Positions 35,178 through 47,213 of a stretch of 64,000 nt of DNA are shown here, piece by piece (the stretch's first letter is position 1; every line of letters begins with the position of its first letter). The stretch is from positions 47,447,484 through 47,511,483 of the forward strand of contig CM018697.1 in assembly GCA_009363875.1 (NCBI GenBank), in the 5' to 3' direction. The DNA comes from Mikania micrantha (lineage: Eukaryota > Streptophyta > Magnoliopsida > Asterales > Asteraceae). The notes under the pieces were generated by a model, which had not been told where the DNA came from, made no database searches, and was given only the letters and a program-made list of their open reading frames with translations. The translations under genes were made by a program, and so were the position numbers.

Positions 35178-38100
35178 TCAGTACCAAAAGGGATGACTCC
35201 CGCCATTCCGGCGTTGAGTCTCCCCGAACAGCCTCCTGCCATTCAATCTCGATGAACTACTTGAAGACCCATCTTCCAAGTATTCATCATTGCTCACACC
35301 AAATCTATCACCTGACCTGTGTCTGGATTTCCAAAAAGAATTAGAATTAGCATTTTGTTTTGAAAATCTTTTAGGAGGAAAATTATCATAAAATTCATCA
35401 TCAGATGATGATGACCTTTTCAAAAAGCTTTTACCTTTTTGTTGATTATAAAAAACTTGCCTTTTATTAAATTTTCCTTCCTTGACCCAGACACACTCAG
35501 GATCAAATTTCATGAGGATTCTCATCTCCTCCTCACTAGGCTTTACCCTCCTAGGATTCCCAATTGAATGGATCATACGACTGTCATTAACAGAAGTTTT
35601 CTTCTTGACTTTGTGATTTGGACAACTAATAGAAATATGCCCTTCTCCTCCACAAGTGAAACACTGTCGTGTTTCTCGTGGAGTAAAAGTATGAAATCTG
35701 TTACAATTGTCCATATCACATTCAACAATGACATGACCCAGTTTCCCACATCTGTAGCATTTCCTTGATGACACCTACTTTGGCTTTTCATCACACCCCT
35801 TAGATGAATCCAAAAATTTAGATGCTACAGATGGAGATACAATCTTGTTCTTCAAACCAGTGGCTTTAAATTTGTCATTCTTTTGATAAATCTTTGACTT
35901 GCCCTTGTTTCCATCCCCACTTTGATTAACTTTTTCACCAACTTTGATAAACTTCTTGTCAATCTTTTTAGAAAATTTCTCTTGTTTTTGACAAACTTTG
36001 CTTGACTCTCCTTTTTGTGTGGTAGAAGACTCAACAAACACAATTGGCTTTAGAGTAGAATTAGTCTTGACTTTTAGATTTGGTTTGAAAACAGACTTTT
36101 GTTTAGCCACTGTTTTCCCAGCTGATTTTACTTCAGATTTTGGTTTCTGGAAAACTGAACTCATCTTCTCAACATTTTTAGCTTGTTGATGACCAATCAT
36201 TCTTAGAATATCCTCTGGATATTCTAAATTAGTGATGTCCTCAATGATAGGAGCATCATTATCAACAAATTCACTCTCATGAGATGATGAACTTTCCATA
36301 TCCTTAGACCCTTGATCAGACACACTTTCCTTTAAAGAAACTGGATTAACTTCCAATTCTGGATCAAATTGTGGTCTTGATACATAACTTTGAGGATTTG
36401 GCACAGCATGAAAACCAATACCAGAATTATCACGGGAAGATCTTTGCAAAGCCGCAAAGTTATCAATGACATATGCTGAATTCTGGTAGTGTTCAAGCTT
36501 AACTTTGTTCATCTCAGCTTCAGATTTTGCAGCTGATAACTCTACTTTCAACTTCTGAACTGAATCCAAATGCACAGAAACAACATGATTATTCTGTAAA
36601 ACCTTGATTTTCAAATCTTCGTTTTCGTTAGCATCAATTATCTTTTTATCAAATGCTTTTTCTTTTGAAATCAACTTTTAGTTGGCTTCTGTGCATTCTC
36701 TCAAATCAGAAGTTAACTGAGAGTTCATCTCTTTCAATCTATCAATCATCTCAAGAAGATCATTATGTACCTCATTAACTTCACCAACCTTCTCTTTTCC
36801 TTTGCTAGATTCTTCTTCCAATGAAGCCATAAAAGCACCCATAAGATCTTCATATTGTTTGCCCCAGTCATAGCCCTCATCAGCTTGACTTACAAGAGCT
36901 TTAGAAGATGATTCTTCAGATTTCTCTTTCTTTTTCTGATAATCTTCCTTAGGCTTGAATGGATTCAGATTTCCCTGCTTCTTGGGATTCTTGCACTCTC
37001 TTGAAAAATGAACATGTTCACCACAGTTATAACACTGGGTAGATTTTGGATTGAATCCAAACTTTGTGTTCCGGTCAAAAGTGAATTCCTTCCCAGTCTT
37101 CTTCTCATATCTATTAATTCTGCGAATAACACTCGCCAACGCCCACTGTGTGTCTATCAACTCCATCTCATCCTCATCAATCTGTGCATAATCTTCAAAA
37201 GTTAGATTTGCATTTCAAATTCTACCAGCCACCTGTTCATCATAAGCACTCACTACACATGACAAAATAGACATATGATCTTTAACGTCTTCAACTGTCA
37301 CTTTTCCCAGATTTGTTGTGTTAAGCTGAACTGCAGGTGGTGTAGACTCAGACTTTTTCTCATTGATAGGAAAGTGTGAACTAGAACTTGTAGGCACCGA
37401 AGAACTCTGAGTAGATTCAGAAGTTCTAGAAACAAAAGCAGTCTGTATCTTTGCAGATGCAGCAGGAGGTGTAGCAACTGAACCACCATACAAGGAAGGG
37501 GCTTGAGTGACATTTACCCGTATTGCTTTACGTTTGTCCTTCATTTCTTGTTTCTCCAGTTTCTGAATAAACTCTACCAATGTCAATCCAGGTAGGTTTT
37601 CTCTCAATATGAGCACCAAGGAGTTCCATTTGTCAGGTAATGCTTCAGCCAAACAATCTATCTTCTCATCCTCTGAATACTCAATACCATATTTTCTCAC
37701 CTCAGTCAACAAGTGTCTGTATCTGGTAATTATGGCATCCAAAGTTTCATTCCCGATGATGTTGAAATTCTCAAACTCCTTTCTGATGTCAGTAGCCTTC
37801 ATTTTCTTCAGATTGGTATTGCCTTCAACTCTTGCCTTTAATGCATTCCAAAGACTGTAAGCAGTCTTGTGTTCATCAAACTGATGCAAAATTTGATTAG
37901 GAATGGCTTGACTCAATAACCAATAAGCTTTCTTCTCTGAGTCATACTTTTTCCGCTCATCTACATCCAGTCTTTCCAAGAGTTGAAACAAATCAGTACC
38001 AACTACCCTTGGTCTCTCATAAGGAGATAAAATTCTTTCCCATAAATTTCTATCTGTGCCATTGAGATGAGTCTCAAATCGTCCTTTCCAGTTGTCATAA

Positions 38101-38243
38101 TCAGCTAAATCCAATAGCTTTGGCACTTTATTTGTACTGCCCACTTCAGTCTCACTGATTAAGATGCTCTGAAGTTTGGAATTCTGACTTGCCATCGCAG
38201 CGTACATGTCAGACATGATTTTAGAAATGTAAGCAGCGAACAT
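35178..38243 (-). pseudogene. gag: C2 gag, full length with three in-frame stops
   Basis: It starts at the ATG at 38243 (MFAAYISKIMSDMY) and ends GGSHPFWY-TGA at 35178. The whole 1,020-codon reading frame is continuous apart from nonsense codons at 37215-37217 (GGA to TGA), 36678-36680 (Lys to TAA) and 35775-35777 (Lys to TAG), judged against C1. It has the UBN2-type core, knuckle CYNCGEHVHFSREC, the coiled coil, and knuckles CYRCGKLGHVIVEC and CFTCGGEGHISISC. Proteins of this design assemble cytoplasmic virus-like particles. Confidence 0.87.
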
Positions 38244-38941
38244 TTTTTCCAAAATACCACTAGCCGAACCTCAAACGAACCTCAGCCGAACCTCCAGACA
38301 AAATTTTGACTTAGCCGAACCTTCAGGCGAACCTCAGCCGAACCTATGGACTAAAATTCGTCTTAGCCGAACCTTCTGGCGAACCTCAGCCGAACCTATG
38401 GACAAAATTTGTCTTTTGAGCAGCAAACCTTTGAGCAGCGAACCTTTGCATAGACGAACCAAGAAACTGGCGAACCTTTAGTTCAAGCGAACCCTCAGAC
38501 AAACTATGAACAGTAAGCAGCGAACCTCTGCCGAAGTATCACCCAAACTTGCCGAACCTTGACAAAATCTTTTCCGAACCTTCGCCGAACTATTGCCGAA
38601 CCTCTGCCGAACTTTCAGCAAACTATCAAACGAACCCTCTGAAAAACCAGAATAACAGCGAACCTTTGTCTTCAGCAAGTCACAGCTTCGTCCCACGAAC
38701 CTGTAGCGCAGATTTTGAAATTTTTGAGCTGGAAACCTTCCAAAAATTCAAAAAATCCTTCCAAATCTCTACCAAAACACCTCCAAAACTTCAATTGTTG
38801 TAATTCAACAACAATTGATGATGAAAATGGTCTCAAAACACCAGAAAATCAATCAAGAAGAAAGAATTTGATCCATTAAAAGTCTTCAAATCTTCAATTG
38901 CTTGAATTCTTTGAAATTGTAGTGTGAAAACCTCACCAAAC
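38244..38941 (-). repeat. C2 leader with CGAACC array
   Basis: It is collinear with the C1 leader. The array spans about 38260-38700, and the remainder to the PBS shows no feature. Confidence 0.8.
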
Positions 38942-38953
38942 GCTCTGATACCA
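38942..38953 (-). other. C2 primer-binding site
   Basis: TGGTATCAGAGC on the minus strand, next to the LTR. Confidence 0.92.
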
Positions 38954-38954
38954 C

Positions 38955-39447
38955 TGTTGGTTTGGTGAAGATCGTCAAACCGATCAGGATCGAATACGAA
39001 GTCCTACGAACTATCAACTACGTGCGGAATCCATAGTCAATATGTAGAAATACAAAGAACGCAAGCAATTCAATAAACACCTCTTGTATTATCAACAAAT
39101 GATTACAAGATGACAATTCTCACACAGAGAAAATACAGAGAGTTTCTCACAGTCTGTTCAAAGTTCTACCAGATCTACAAACAAACCTGCTATTTATAGA
39201 AACTGGAACCAGCGTACCTTTACTGCCAGCCGAACCCTAAGGTTCGCTGAGCGAACCCTTAGGTTTGCTAGACGAACCTATAAGAACAACCAAGAGGTTC
39301 GCTGAACCTTTGCCAGACTAATAGGTTTGCCAAAATGCTAAGGTTCATGGGCCAGACGAACCTTAGGCACAACTTAGTCGAACCTTTCTACAAAATCAAA
39401 ATAAATACAACTTTTGAATAGCAAACAATTACAAACATGTACTAACA
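38955..39447 (-). repeat. C2 5' LTR (subfamily C)
   Basis: TGTTGGTTTGGTGAAGATC to GTACTAACA. The TATA box TATAAATA (minus) is at 39191-39198. The right flank ACTTA lies in the B3 cassette. The matching 3' LTR is not in the window. Confidence 0.88.
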
Positions 39448-39491
39448 ACTTAGTTTTGTCCCGAAAGAGTGGTGATTATTCTTACAAAATG
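39448..39491 (+). repeat. B3 cassette fragment between C2 and A2
   Basis: 44 bp matching, in reverse complement, the block near 11500 (ACTTAGTTTTG...GAAAGAGTGGT). It is the upstream continuation of the plus-strand B3 copy that resumes at 45512. Confidence 0.8.
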
Positions 39492-40020
39492 TGTAGATTT
39501 GAAGAATCGATCACGAAATTCTACGATTCGATCATAAACGTGCGGAATCCGTTTACAACTAGATTTGAATCAACAATGACAATGTAATAGATAATTAATC
39601 TGAATTCTTCATTGATATCCAAGTGTTTACAAACAATAAACGTGAAAATACAACACTTGAACGATCAAAAGAAACAAAGATGAAGAGAGTCTTGATCTTG
39701 AGCTTGAGAGAGAATTCGACTTTGTGTGTGTGAATTGTGAGCTCTAGATCTCCAAGTCTTCCAAGTCTACCTATATATAGGTTTCAAAAGGTTTGCCAAA
39801 AGGTTTGCCAAACCTATAGGTTTGCCAATAGGTTTGCCAAACCTATAGGTTTGTCAAATCTTAAACCATGTGAGCACCAAACCTTTTAGCCATCAATCAT
39901 AGCCAAACCTTCTTGGATCTTTAGCCGAACCCTTAATCATATTCAACAGACTATGATTTCATATACAACAAGCCAGGTTCACACATTAAATGCAGCTTTC
40001 ACACTGAAAATGCACTAACA
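39492..40020 (-). repeat. A2 3' LTR
   Basis: TGTAGATTTGAAG to GCACTAACA, 529 bp, followed by the PPT at 40021-40031 (minus AAGGGGGAGTA). Confidence 0.92.
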
Positions 40021-41849
40021 TACTCCCCCTTGAACCTTGCTGTTGTATATGCTCAAACATTTTGTGCATCGGGGAACATATATGTATCAACATACTCCCC
40101 TACAACCTTGCTATCAACATACTTCCCTTCAGTTGTAGCTGTTATATTTTCACACAGAAAATACATCAGTCTCTTTGTTTCTACTTCACCCTCTCAATCT
40201 TAATTTCATTCTCTCTCTCTCTCTCTCTCCATCTTATGTCTTTCTTTTTCAAGATTCACTTGCTGAGGACTGCAGTGATATCTTCAACACACAGATCTTC
40301 ATCACTCTTATCAGCTGCATCAGTTGATACATAATCAAAACTAAATCTTTTGCTTCACATGTGATCATACTAGATGCCTCATCACAATTACAATTTCTCT
40401 TTTTCACTTATTAACAGTAAATCAATTATAGTGTTTACAAAGAATTAGTAAGTCACATTGGATAGTCTAAAAGAAAATAGAAGAAAATTTTTATGAATTT
40501 TTTCAATGATTTGAATAAACTCCCCCTAAAGCTATGAATTGCAAAATTGTATATCCTAGAATCCTACAAAATTTGTATTTTAACTAAAAAATAAATATGT
40601 TTTTGATGAAAAAGATCCAAACATGAGATCATATTGTAATCATACCTCAGCATTACTTGTTGATTATTAATGATATTTATTTATTCGATGCACAAGCCTA
40701 GGACGATTGCCAGTATATGGATCCACTTTAAGTCTTATCACTTGTTGTGAATTCGGATTAATGAAAACCAATCACAAGACTTTGTGTTTCCCACTCACTT
40801 GAACACATCCCCACTTTGTGAAACATCAACCAACAGCGATGCCATTGTAAATTATAAGTTCAAATTCTTGATTAGTTTGATCATGCAAAAATAAAGCAGA
40901 ATATCTTTTGTGAAATAACAAAGTGTAAAATAAAACAGAATGTTCAAAATCCGGTAACAAGATTGATACTTCCGTATATGCAGATGAAACCAAGATATTG
41001 AACCAAAAAATAATTTAAGTTTAAAACCTAGCAATCAGATTGATACTTCCATATACACCTAGAATGCCCAAGTTCTAAACAAACCAAGTAAATAAAAGCA
41101 GAATGTCCAAAACATAACAATCAGATCGATACGTAAGTATGCACAGAGAATGTCCATGTTTTGAACTAAAATAAAAGAAAAAAAATGAACTCAGAATTTC
41201 TTTTGAAAAAGAAACACATGATCAAACTAATATATGTACTAATACAATTAGCAATCACTGAGGCAAATGGCCACTCACTCAGGACAAAGATCAAACATTG
41301 TGATCTAAGTAATGTGTCCCACAAAGAATGATTATGGCATTAGTCTACATAAATCACAACAAATTGAAAGACCTACCAATATATCATACTGAGTGCATTG
41401 TGATCGCTTTGTATTTGATCTTGTATGAACCAAGTAAACTTCAGAATATTACAATGTACAATCATATCTCAAAGGTCGGATCAATTTCTCAATTTTCTAA
41501 TTTTTATTGTTTTTGATTTTTTTAAATTTTTACTCCCCCTAAAATGCTAAAAATGAAAATCTTTTTGATTTTTAGAATTTTATAAGTATATATAGAAAAA
41601 TCAAAATTCCCGGAAAATTGACAACCGATATGATTTACCATCTTTGTAAAACATTATGTTCCATGTGACTTGAAAACATCAAGAAAATATGACAATATAA
41701 TTCCAAACCTGTCAAGTTCTCCAGAATAATATGACAGTTAAAGAATTAGAATGATTTTACCAAATACACATCAGGAAGTTTCACTATCAATGAGCTCTCC
41801 TCCAATTGATAGGTCCTCTTGAAATCCTCCTGCACACACTCATAAGCCA
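40021..41849 (-). repeat. A2 3' non-coding cassette
   Basis: No gene. It holds a (CT)n tract at about 40211-40228, purine tracts at about 40519 and 41532, and the triple GATAC...GTAT boxes at about 40954-40986, 41030-41070 and 41115-41158. Confidence 0.8.
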
Positions 41850-44265
41850 TTAGATAGCATTGGTCACCCAAGCCTTCGAGGTCTTGAGTTTACCATGACC
41901 ATCCATATACCGAAATTTAATCCATTTTCCAGTTGAAACTAATGAAGTTTCCTTTGAAACTTTGTTTGTTTGTGATATCCACAACTGTTCCTGTTCAAGT
42001 GCATTCTTAAGATAATACTTATCTTGAATCACCACATTGTTGTTAAACACCAAATTAGTCATTAAAGGTTTTGAAAGTTTCAACTTTTCTTCATCCGAGG
42101 CTTTCACAAGTTCTTCCTTGTTTTGATTTGGCATTTTATGTCTTTTAGGAATGAACTTTGAAACCTCTGTGACACAAGACTTGGCATTACTAACTTGTCC
42201 TTGTAACTCACACAGATAAGGACAATTAGCAATAATATGCCCTCTTGTTCCACACTTAAAACATATTCTCCTCTCCACAAACCTAGCATAATAGTTTTGC
42301 ACCAACCTATGGTTTTGGTGATTTGTCACTGGTGAACCATAAACCAGCCTTTGATTCCTTGTTGAACCAATATGAGTCAAATGTGACTTCTTACCACTTG
42401 ACGTGGGAAACTCAAAGTTCAACTTTTCACATCTTGTGGAACTTAGTGAAATCTTGTCTTTGATCCAATACTTGGGAGTATCACACTTTGATTCCACTTT
42501 ATTTGATGCACATGATGATTTCACAACCCATTTTGATTGAATTTGACTTTTTAGGTTTGTAACTTGAAAAACCATTTTGTTTTGAAAATTTCTTGTTTTT
42601 GTTCTTTGAAAATTTTTTAATTTCAACCAATGAGGTTTTGAAAGAAACTTTCTTTTTGGATGATGATGCAGGGTTTGAAACACATGGTTTCACATCATCA
42701 AAGATATTATTGTGAGAATAATCATAATTCTTATGTACATCAATCAACCCACATCTGTACAATGTCTCCTTATCATATTCCTCTAAAGTACAATCTTCAA
42801 TTATAGGAGAAAAATTGTCATAAGCACAAATTGGAGACTTTCCCTTATTGAGAGTGTTATCTATTGAAATTTCACTATCACTTGATTTCTCAATAAGAGG
42901 ACTTGAAGAACTTATAGAATCATGATGATTCTCCAATTTGTGCATGATTCTGTCAAAGTCCCTTTTTGCCTTGTCCATTTTGATTTTAATTTTATTTACT
43001 GCATTTGTCAATTCAACATTTACTTTGCTCAAAATGTCAAGTTTTTGTTCAGAAACACTTTCATTGACATTTGACTTTGACAAATCATCAGTCAACATTT
43101 GAACCTGTAACTTCAAATTTGCAATCTGTTTTGAAAAAAACTTTTCATTTGATTTTAAATCCATGTATGCTTTATTGCAATTTGATAAGTCACATTTCAA
43201 ATTCATGTTTTCTTCCTCCAAACTCCAAATTTTCCCCTCAAGATTTAAACATTTAGAGCATGAGAGTTTAGAAAATGTACCTGAACTTACCTCTTTATCT
43301 GAAATGGTATGACAATGGTCTTCACTAATGATGGTAGTTGTTTCAGACAAATCATCAGAGGCATCCTCATAAACACTCTCATCCTCTGTTGACACCACTT
43401 CAACACTTGAAGTTTTATCCTTTGACTTCAAAACATCATCTTCAGACTTCTTCATCTCACTTTTGATATCAGAATCATCAAGAAGGTGTGTATCTTCAGT
43501 TACATTACATCTCTTATCTACAACTTCATTCATCTGTTTGCTATCTTCAGACATTTCAGGTTCATCTTCTATTCCTCCATCAACATCTTCTTTTTCTTTC
43601 TCAACACTCATACTTGCCTTTAACATGTTTCCTTGTTCATTAATCCACGAGAAATCAACAATTTTCACAATCCATTTTCCGGTTCTCCTTATCTCCGATT
43701 CCATTTTATCAACCACATCTTTGAAGTTTATTAATGTGACATGATGAATAACTTCTGTTTCCTTCATTCTTTCAACAAAATCACTCCATCGATAAGGTAA
43801 GAATTGCGTAAACTTCTCAACGATTTGCCGATTAGTAATATCAAACTGAAAATATTTCAATTCTTGCATAAATGGTAGAAGACGATCATAAGCATCCTTG
43901 ATCTTCTTTGCAACATGATTCTTATATGCAATTTGTAACAAACTCCACTTTGCACATGAATGTGGCATTTGTTCAAAATCAGTCTTTTTAATATCTTCAG
44001 AAATGATCACCGAAAACAAGTCACACAATTCTCTTTCTTGATTAAATTCAAACATTTGATCTTCATTCAGTTTTGATGTCCCAAAATTATCCTTTGATTT
44101 CAGACACGGTTTCTTGTATTGATTGTACAATAACTTCTGATAATTTTCATCCGCTTTAGCAATAAACATTTCGAATGTGGATCTCCAGTTCGGATAATTG
44201 TCCAAATTGTCCAACTCAAGTCCATTGTTAGTCAACCATTCTACGTTCCAGTTCTCGTGTGTCAT
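41850..44265 (-). pseudogene. gag: A2 gag, nearly intact with one frameshift
   Basis: The ATG at 44265 (MTHENWNVEWLTNNGLELDN) opens 588 codons, then the frame continues in a second ORF to 41850 after a one-base insertion in the T run near 42549-42553. It has a UBN2-type Gag core (about residues 20-190), an acidic Ser-rich region, the Cys pair CSKC, a long coiled coil and the zinc knuckle CFKCGTRGHIIANC. The C-terminus ends SKAWVTNAI. No protease or polymerase follows, so the protein would need processing by a partner element. Confidence 0.85.
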
Positions 44266-44998
44266 ATTTAACTTTTATGTTCAGAACATCAAAGTTTAAC
44301 CTCTCAAAACAAAACAGCTCAAACCTCGTCTTAACGTCCGAATTAGGTCTTGAAACCTATCCCAAATGATCCAGAAGGCCCAAAATAGGTAAACAAGGTT
44401 TACTTGAACTTTTAAAATGGTATATTTCTTGCAAAACTCTTCGAACAAACCTATTGGAGGTTCTCCCAAACCTTTTCACGAACCTTTTGAGTTTTTCACG
44501 AACCTATTGAGGTTTTCACGAACCTATGAAGGTTTTCACGAACCTATTAAGGTTTTGACGAACCTATTGAGGTTTTTGACGAACCTATTGAGGTTTTGAC
44601 GAACCTATTGAGGTTCTCACGAACCTATTTGTCATGAACCTTTTGAATTCTCACGAACCTAAGGTTCTCACGAACCTATTTGTCACGAACCTATGTAGGT
44701 TCGTCTTTAAGGTTCGTCTAAGGTTCGTCTGATCGAACGAACAGATCTGAACTTCATAAAAATGGCTCTAAAATCTTCATTTTTTGGAGTTAGAAGGCCT
44801 ATGAGTAGTCAAAATCTTCGTTTTTTCGAGGCGCATCTTTCTATCGGATCAAAACTTGAAAAAACTTGATAATTTTTCGTAGATCTCGCTTTTTGTTGAC
44901 AAAAACGTGAAGAACTTCAAGAACACCTCCAAGATGATGATTTTTCTGATCAAATTACTTGAGATTGATGTCCAAATACTCGTAGAATCGAGCCTAAC
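44266..44998 (-). repeat. A2 leader with CGAACC array
   Basis: The array (about 44455-44740) alternates TCACGAACCTATT and GAGGTTTT units. No other feature was seen. Confidence 0.78.
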
Positions 44999-45010
44999 GC
45001 TCTGATACCA
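44999..45010 (-). other. A2 primer-binding site
   Basis: TGGTATCAGAGC on the minus strand, one base from the LTR. Confidence 0.92.
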
Positions 45011-45011
45011 C

Positions 45012-45511
45012 TGTAGATTTGAAGAATCGATCACGAAATTCTACGATTCGATCATAAACGTGCGGAATCCGTTTACAACTAGATTTGAATCAACAATGAC
45101 AATGTAATAGATCATTAAATTGAATTCTTCATTGATATCCAAGTGTTTACAAACAATAAACGTGAAAATACATCACTTGAACGATCAAAAGAAACAAAGA
45201 TGAAGAGAGTCTTGATCTTGAGCTTGAGAGAGAATTTGACTTTGTGTCTGTGAATTGTGAGCTCTAGATCTCCAAGTCTTCCAATTCTACCTATATATAG
45301 GTTTCAAAAGGTTTGCCAAAAGGTTTGCCAAACCTATAGGTTTGCCAAACCTTAAACCATGTGGGCACCAAACCTTTTAGCCATCAATCATAGCCAAACC
45401 TTCTTGGATCTTTAGCCGAACCCTTAATCATATTCAACAGACTATGATTTCATATACAACAAGCCAGGTTCACACATTAAATGCAGCTTTCACATAGAAA
45501 ATGCACTAACA
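45012..45511 (-). repeat. A2 5' LTR
   Basis: It pairs with 39492-40020. A perfect CTATATATAG box is at 45291-45300. It has fewer TTTGCCAA units than the other copy. Confidence 0.92.
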
Positions 45512-46330
45512 AAATGTTTCTTGACAAAAGTTAATTTACTAGTTTTGATCATGTGTTTATTTTTAAAAAGAAATTCTAAATTTGTTTTTTTCTTTTATTT
45601 TAGTTTAAAGCTGAAACTTCTCTGCGTATACTTACGTATCGACCTGATTGTTATAGCTTTAAACAATTCAAATTTGTTTTCTTGGTTCTTATTAAGATTT
45701 GGACAATCTCTGCGTATATTATTGTTTAGTTCATTTTCTGGATCATCTGAGCATACGAAAGTATCAACCTTGATTCTAAGATTTTGAACAAATTCAAATT
45801 GTTTTATATTTTGTTGTTTTAAAAAGAAATTCTATTTTGTTTTTACATGATCAAGCTAGTTAAAATTGAAGTATTTAGTTTCAAGAACATTTGTGTTTGA
45901 TTAGTTATTCACAAAACGGGGATGTGTTCAAGTAAATGGGTATTATAAGGTATTTGATGATTTTGTTTTTAATTGATATCTTAACTAAGTAATTAAACTT
46001 AAAGAGGATAAGTATACTGACAATCATCTTTGAATTGTAACTTGCTAATAAGTATATTCATTAATTCAATCAGATGTGTTGATGATTGTAATACAATATG
46101 ATCTCATGTCTGGATCTTTCTCAAACAAAAATATGTGATTGTTTTGTTAGTTTATATTTCATAGTTAGATTTGTAGTTGATTTGTTCTAAAAATTTAAAA
46201 AAATACAAAAAGATTTTTGTTTTTATCTGATGTTAAATCAATAATCTTTGATTATTTGATTGATTTTGAAACATTAAACATTGGTTTTGTTTGAAATATT
46301 CAAAATAAAATTGAATTTAAAAAGATTTGC
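45512..46330 (+). repeat. B3 non-coding cassette (plus-strand copy)
   Basis: Reverse complement of the B1/B2 cassettes. The GATAC...GTAT boxes appear as 45617-45655, a damaged one at 45697-45722 and 45742-45780. It confirms that the motif orientation follows the element. Confidence 0.8.
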
Positions 46331-46560
46331 TTGAAGATTCGTTTGAAAGTTTGTTGAATAGGTTCGTCCAATAGGTTCGTTTAATAGGTTTGTTCACAGG
46401 TTCGCCTGAGAGGTTTGTTGAACAGGTTCGTTCAAGAGGTTTTGAACAGGTTCGTCTGAGAGGTTTTAGACAGGTTCGTTTGATAGGTTCTGTCAGAATT
46501 GGTCAAAGGTTCGTTCAAAGGTTTGTCAAAAGGTTCGTATATAAATAAAGGTTCGTGTGT
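46330..46560 (+). promoter_or_regulatory. B3 ORFX upstream array and TATA box
   Basis: An AGGTTCG array on the plus strand, then TATATAAATA at 46538-46547, 146 bp before the donor. The layout matches B1 and B2 despite clear sequence divergence. Confidence 0.55.
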
Positions 46561-46693
46561 GATATGTTCGTCACTTTCATCATAATTCATTAGCTAACCT
46601 GCAAAAGAGAATTTTTAGATTTTTCGATTTTGGATCTCAAATAGTGTTTTTCTTATATCATCAGATTCAGAATTGCATTGTGATCATTTTTAG

Positions 46694-47211
46694 GTAAAAA
46701 TATTGAAGTTTGACCGGCTAATTTGGGAGATTTGTTGATTTTAAAATAGGTTTAGTCGAAACTATTATTTTAGGATAAAACATGTTTAAATCTATGTTAG
46801 GGTCAAAATGTTTTTATTAATATTGTTCATCTGTTATTGGCGAACCTCTGGATATCAATTTTTTGATCTAATTCTTAAATTTGAAAATTTGATTTTAAAA
46901 TGGATCAGGTTCGCTGATTGAACATAAGTTCGCTGGATTCTTTAAGGTTCGTCTGAATTTTAAAGGTTCGGGCCGAACCTCTTTGTTTTGACCAAACCTT
47001 CTTTGGTCAATGGTTCGTTTGACTATTAGGTTCGTGATAAGACAAGATTCGTTCATGAGAAGGTTCGTTGGTTTAAATAGGTTTGTCTAATCAAGAGGTT
47101 CGTCTAGGATTAAGTTCGGCACAGGGGGTTCGCTGCTTTCAATACTTAGAATTTTTTATTAATTTTTAATTTTTGTTAATTTTGTTTTAATTTTGTTTTT
47201 TCTGATTGTAG
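46694..47211 (+). other. Putative 5'-UTR intron of ORFX (B3)
   Basis: Donor TTTTAG|GTAAAAAT at 46693/46694. Acceptor TTTTTCTGATTGTAG| ends at 47211, two bases before the ATG. It is 518 bp against 615 and 586 bp in B2 and B1, and contains AGGTTCG repeats at about 46905-47130. Confidence 0.55.
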
Positions 47212-47213
47212 AC

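Larger units (their letters stand above)
39492..45511 (-). mobile_element. Element A2, complete gag-only LTR element
   Basis: LTRs at 39492-40020 and 45012-45511, AAATG duplications (39487-39491 and 45512-45516), a PBS at 44999-45010 and a PPT at 40021. It contains gag only, 6.02 kb, and is inserted in the B3 cassette. This is the best-preserved member of the family. Confidence 0.93.
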
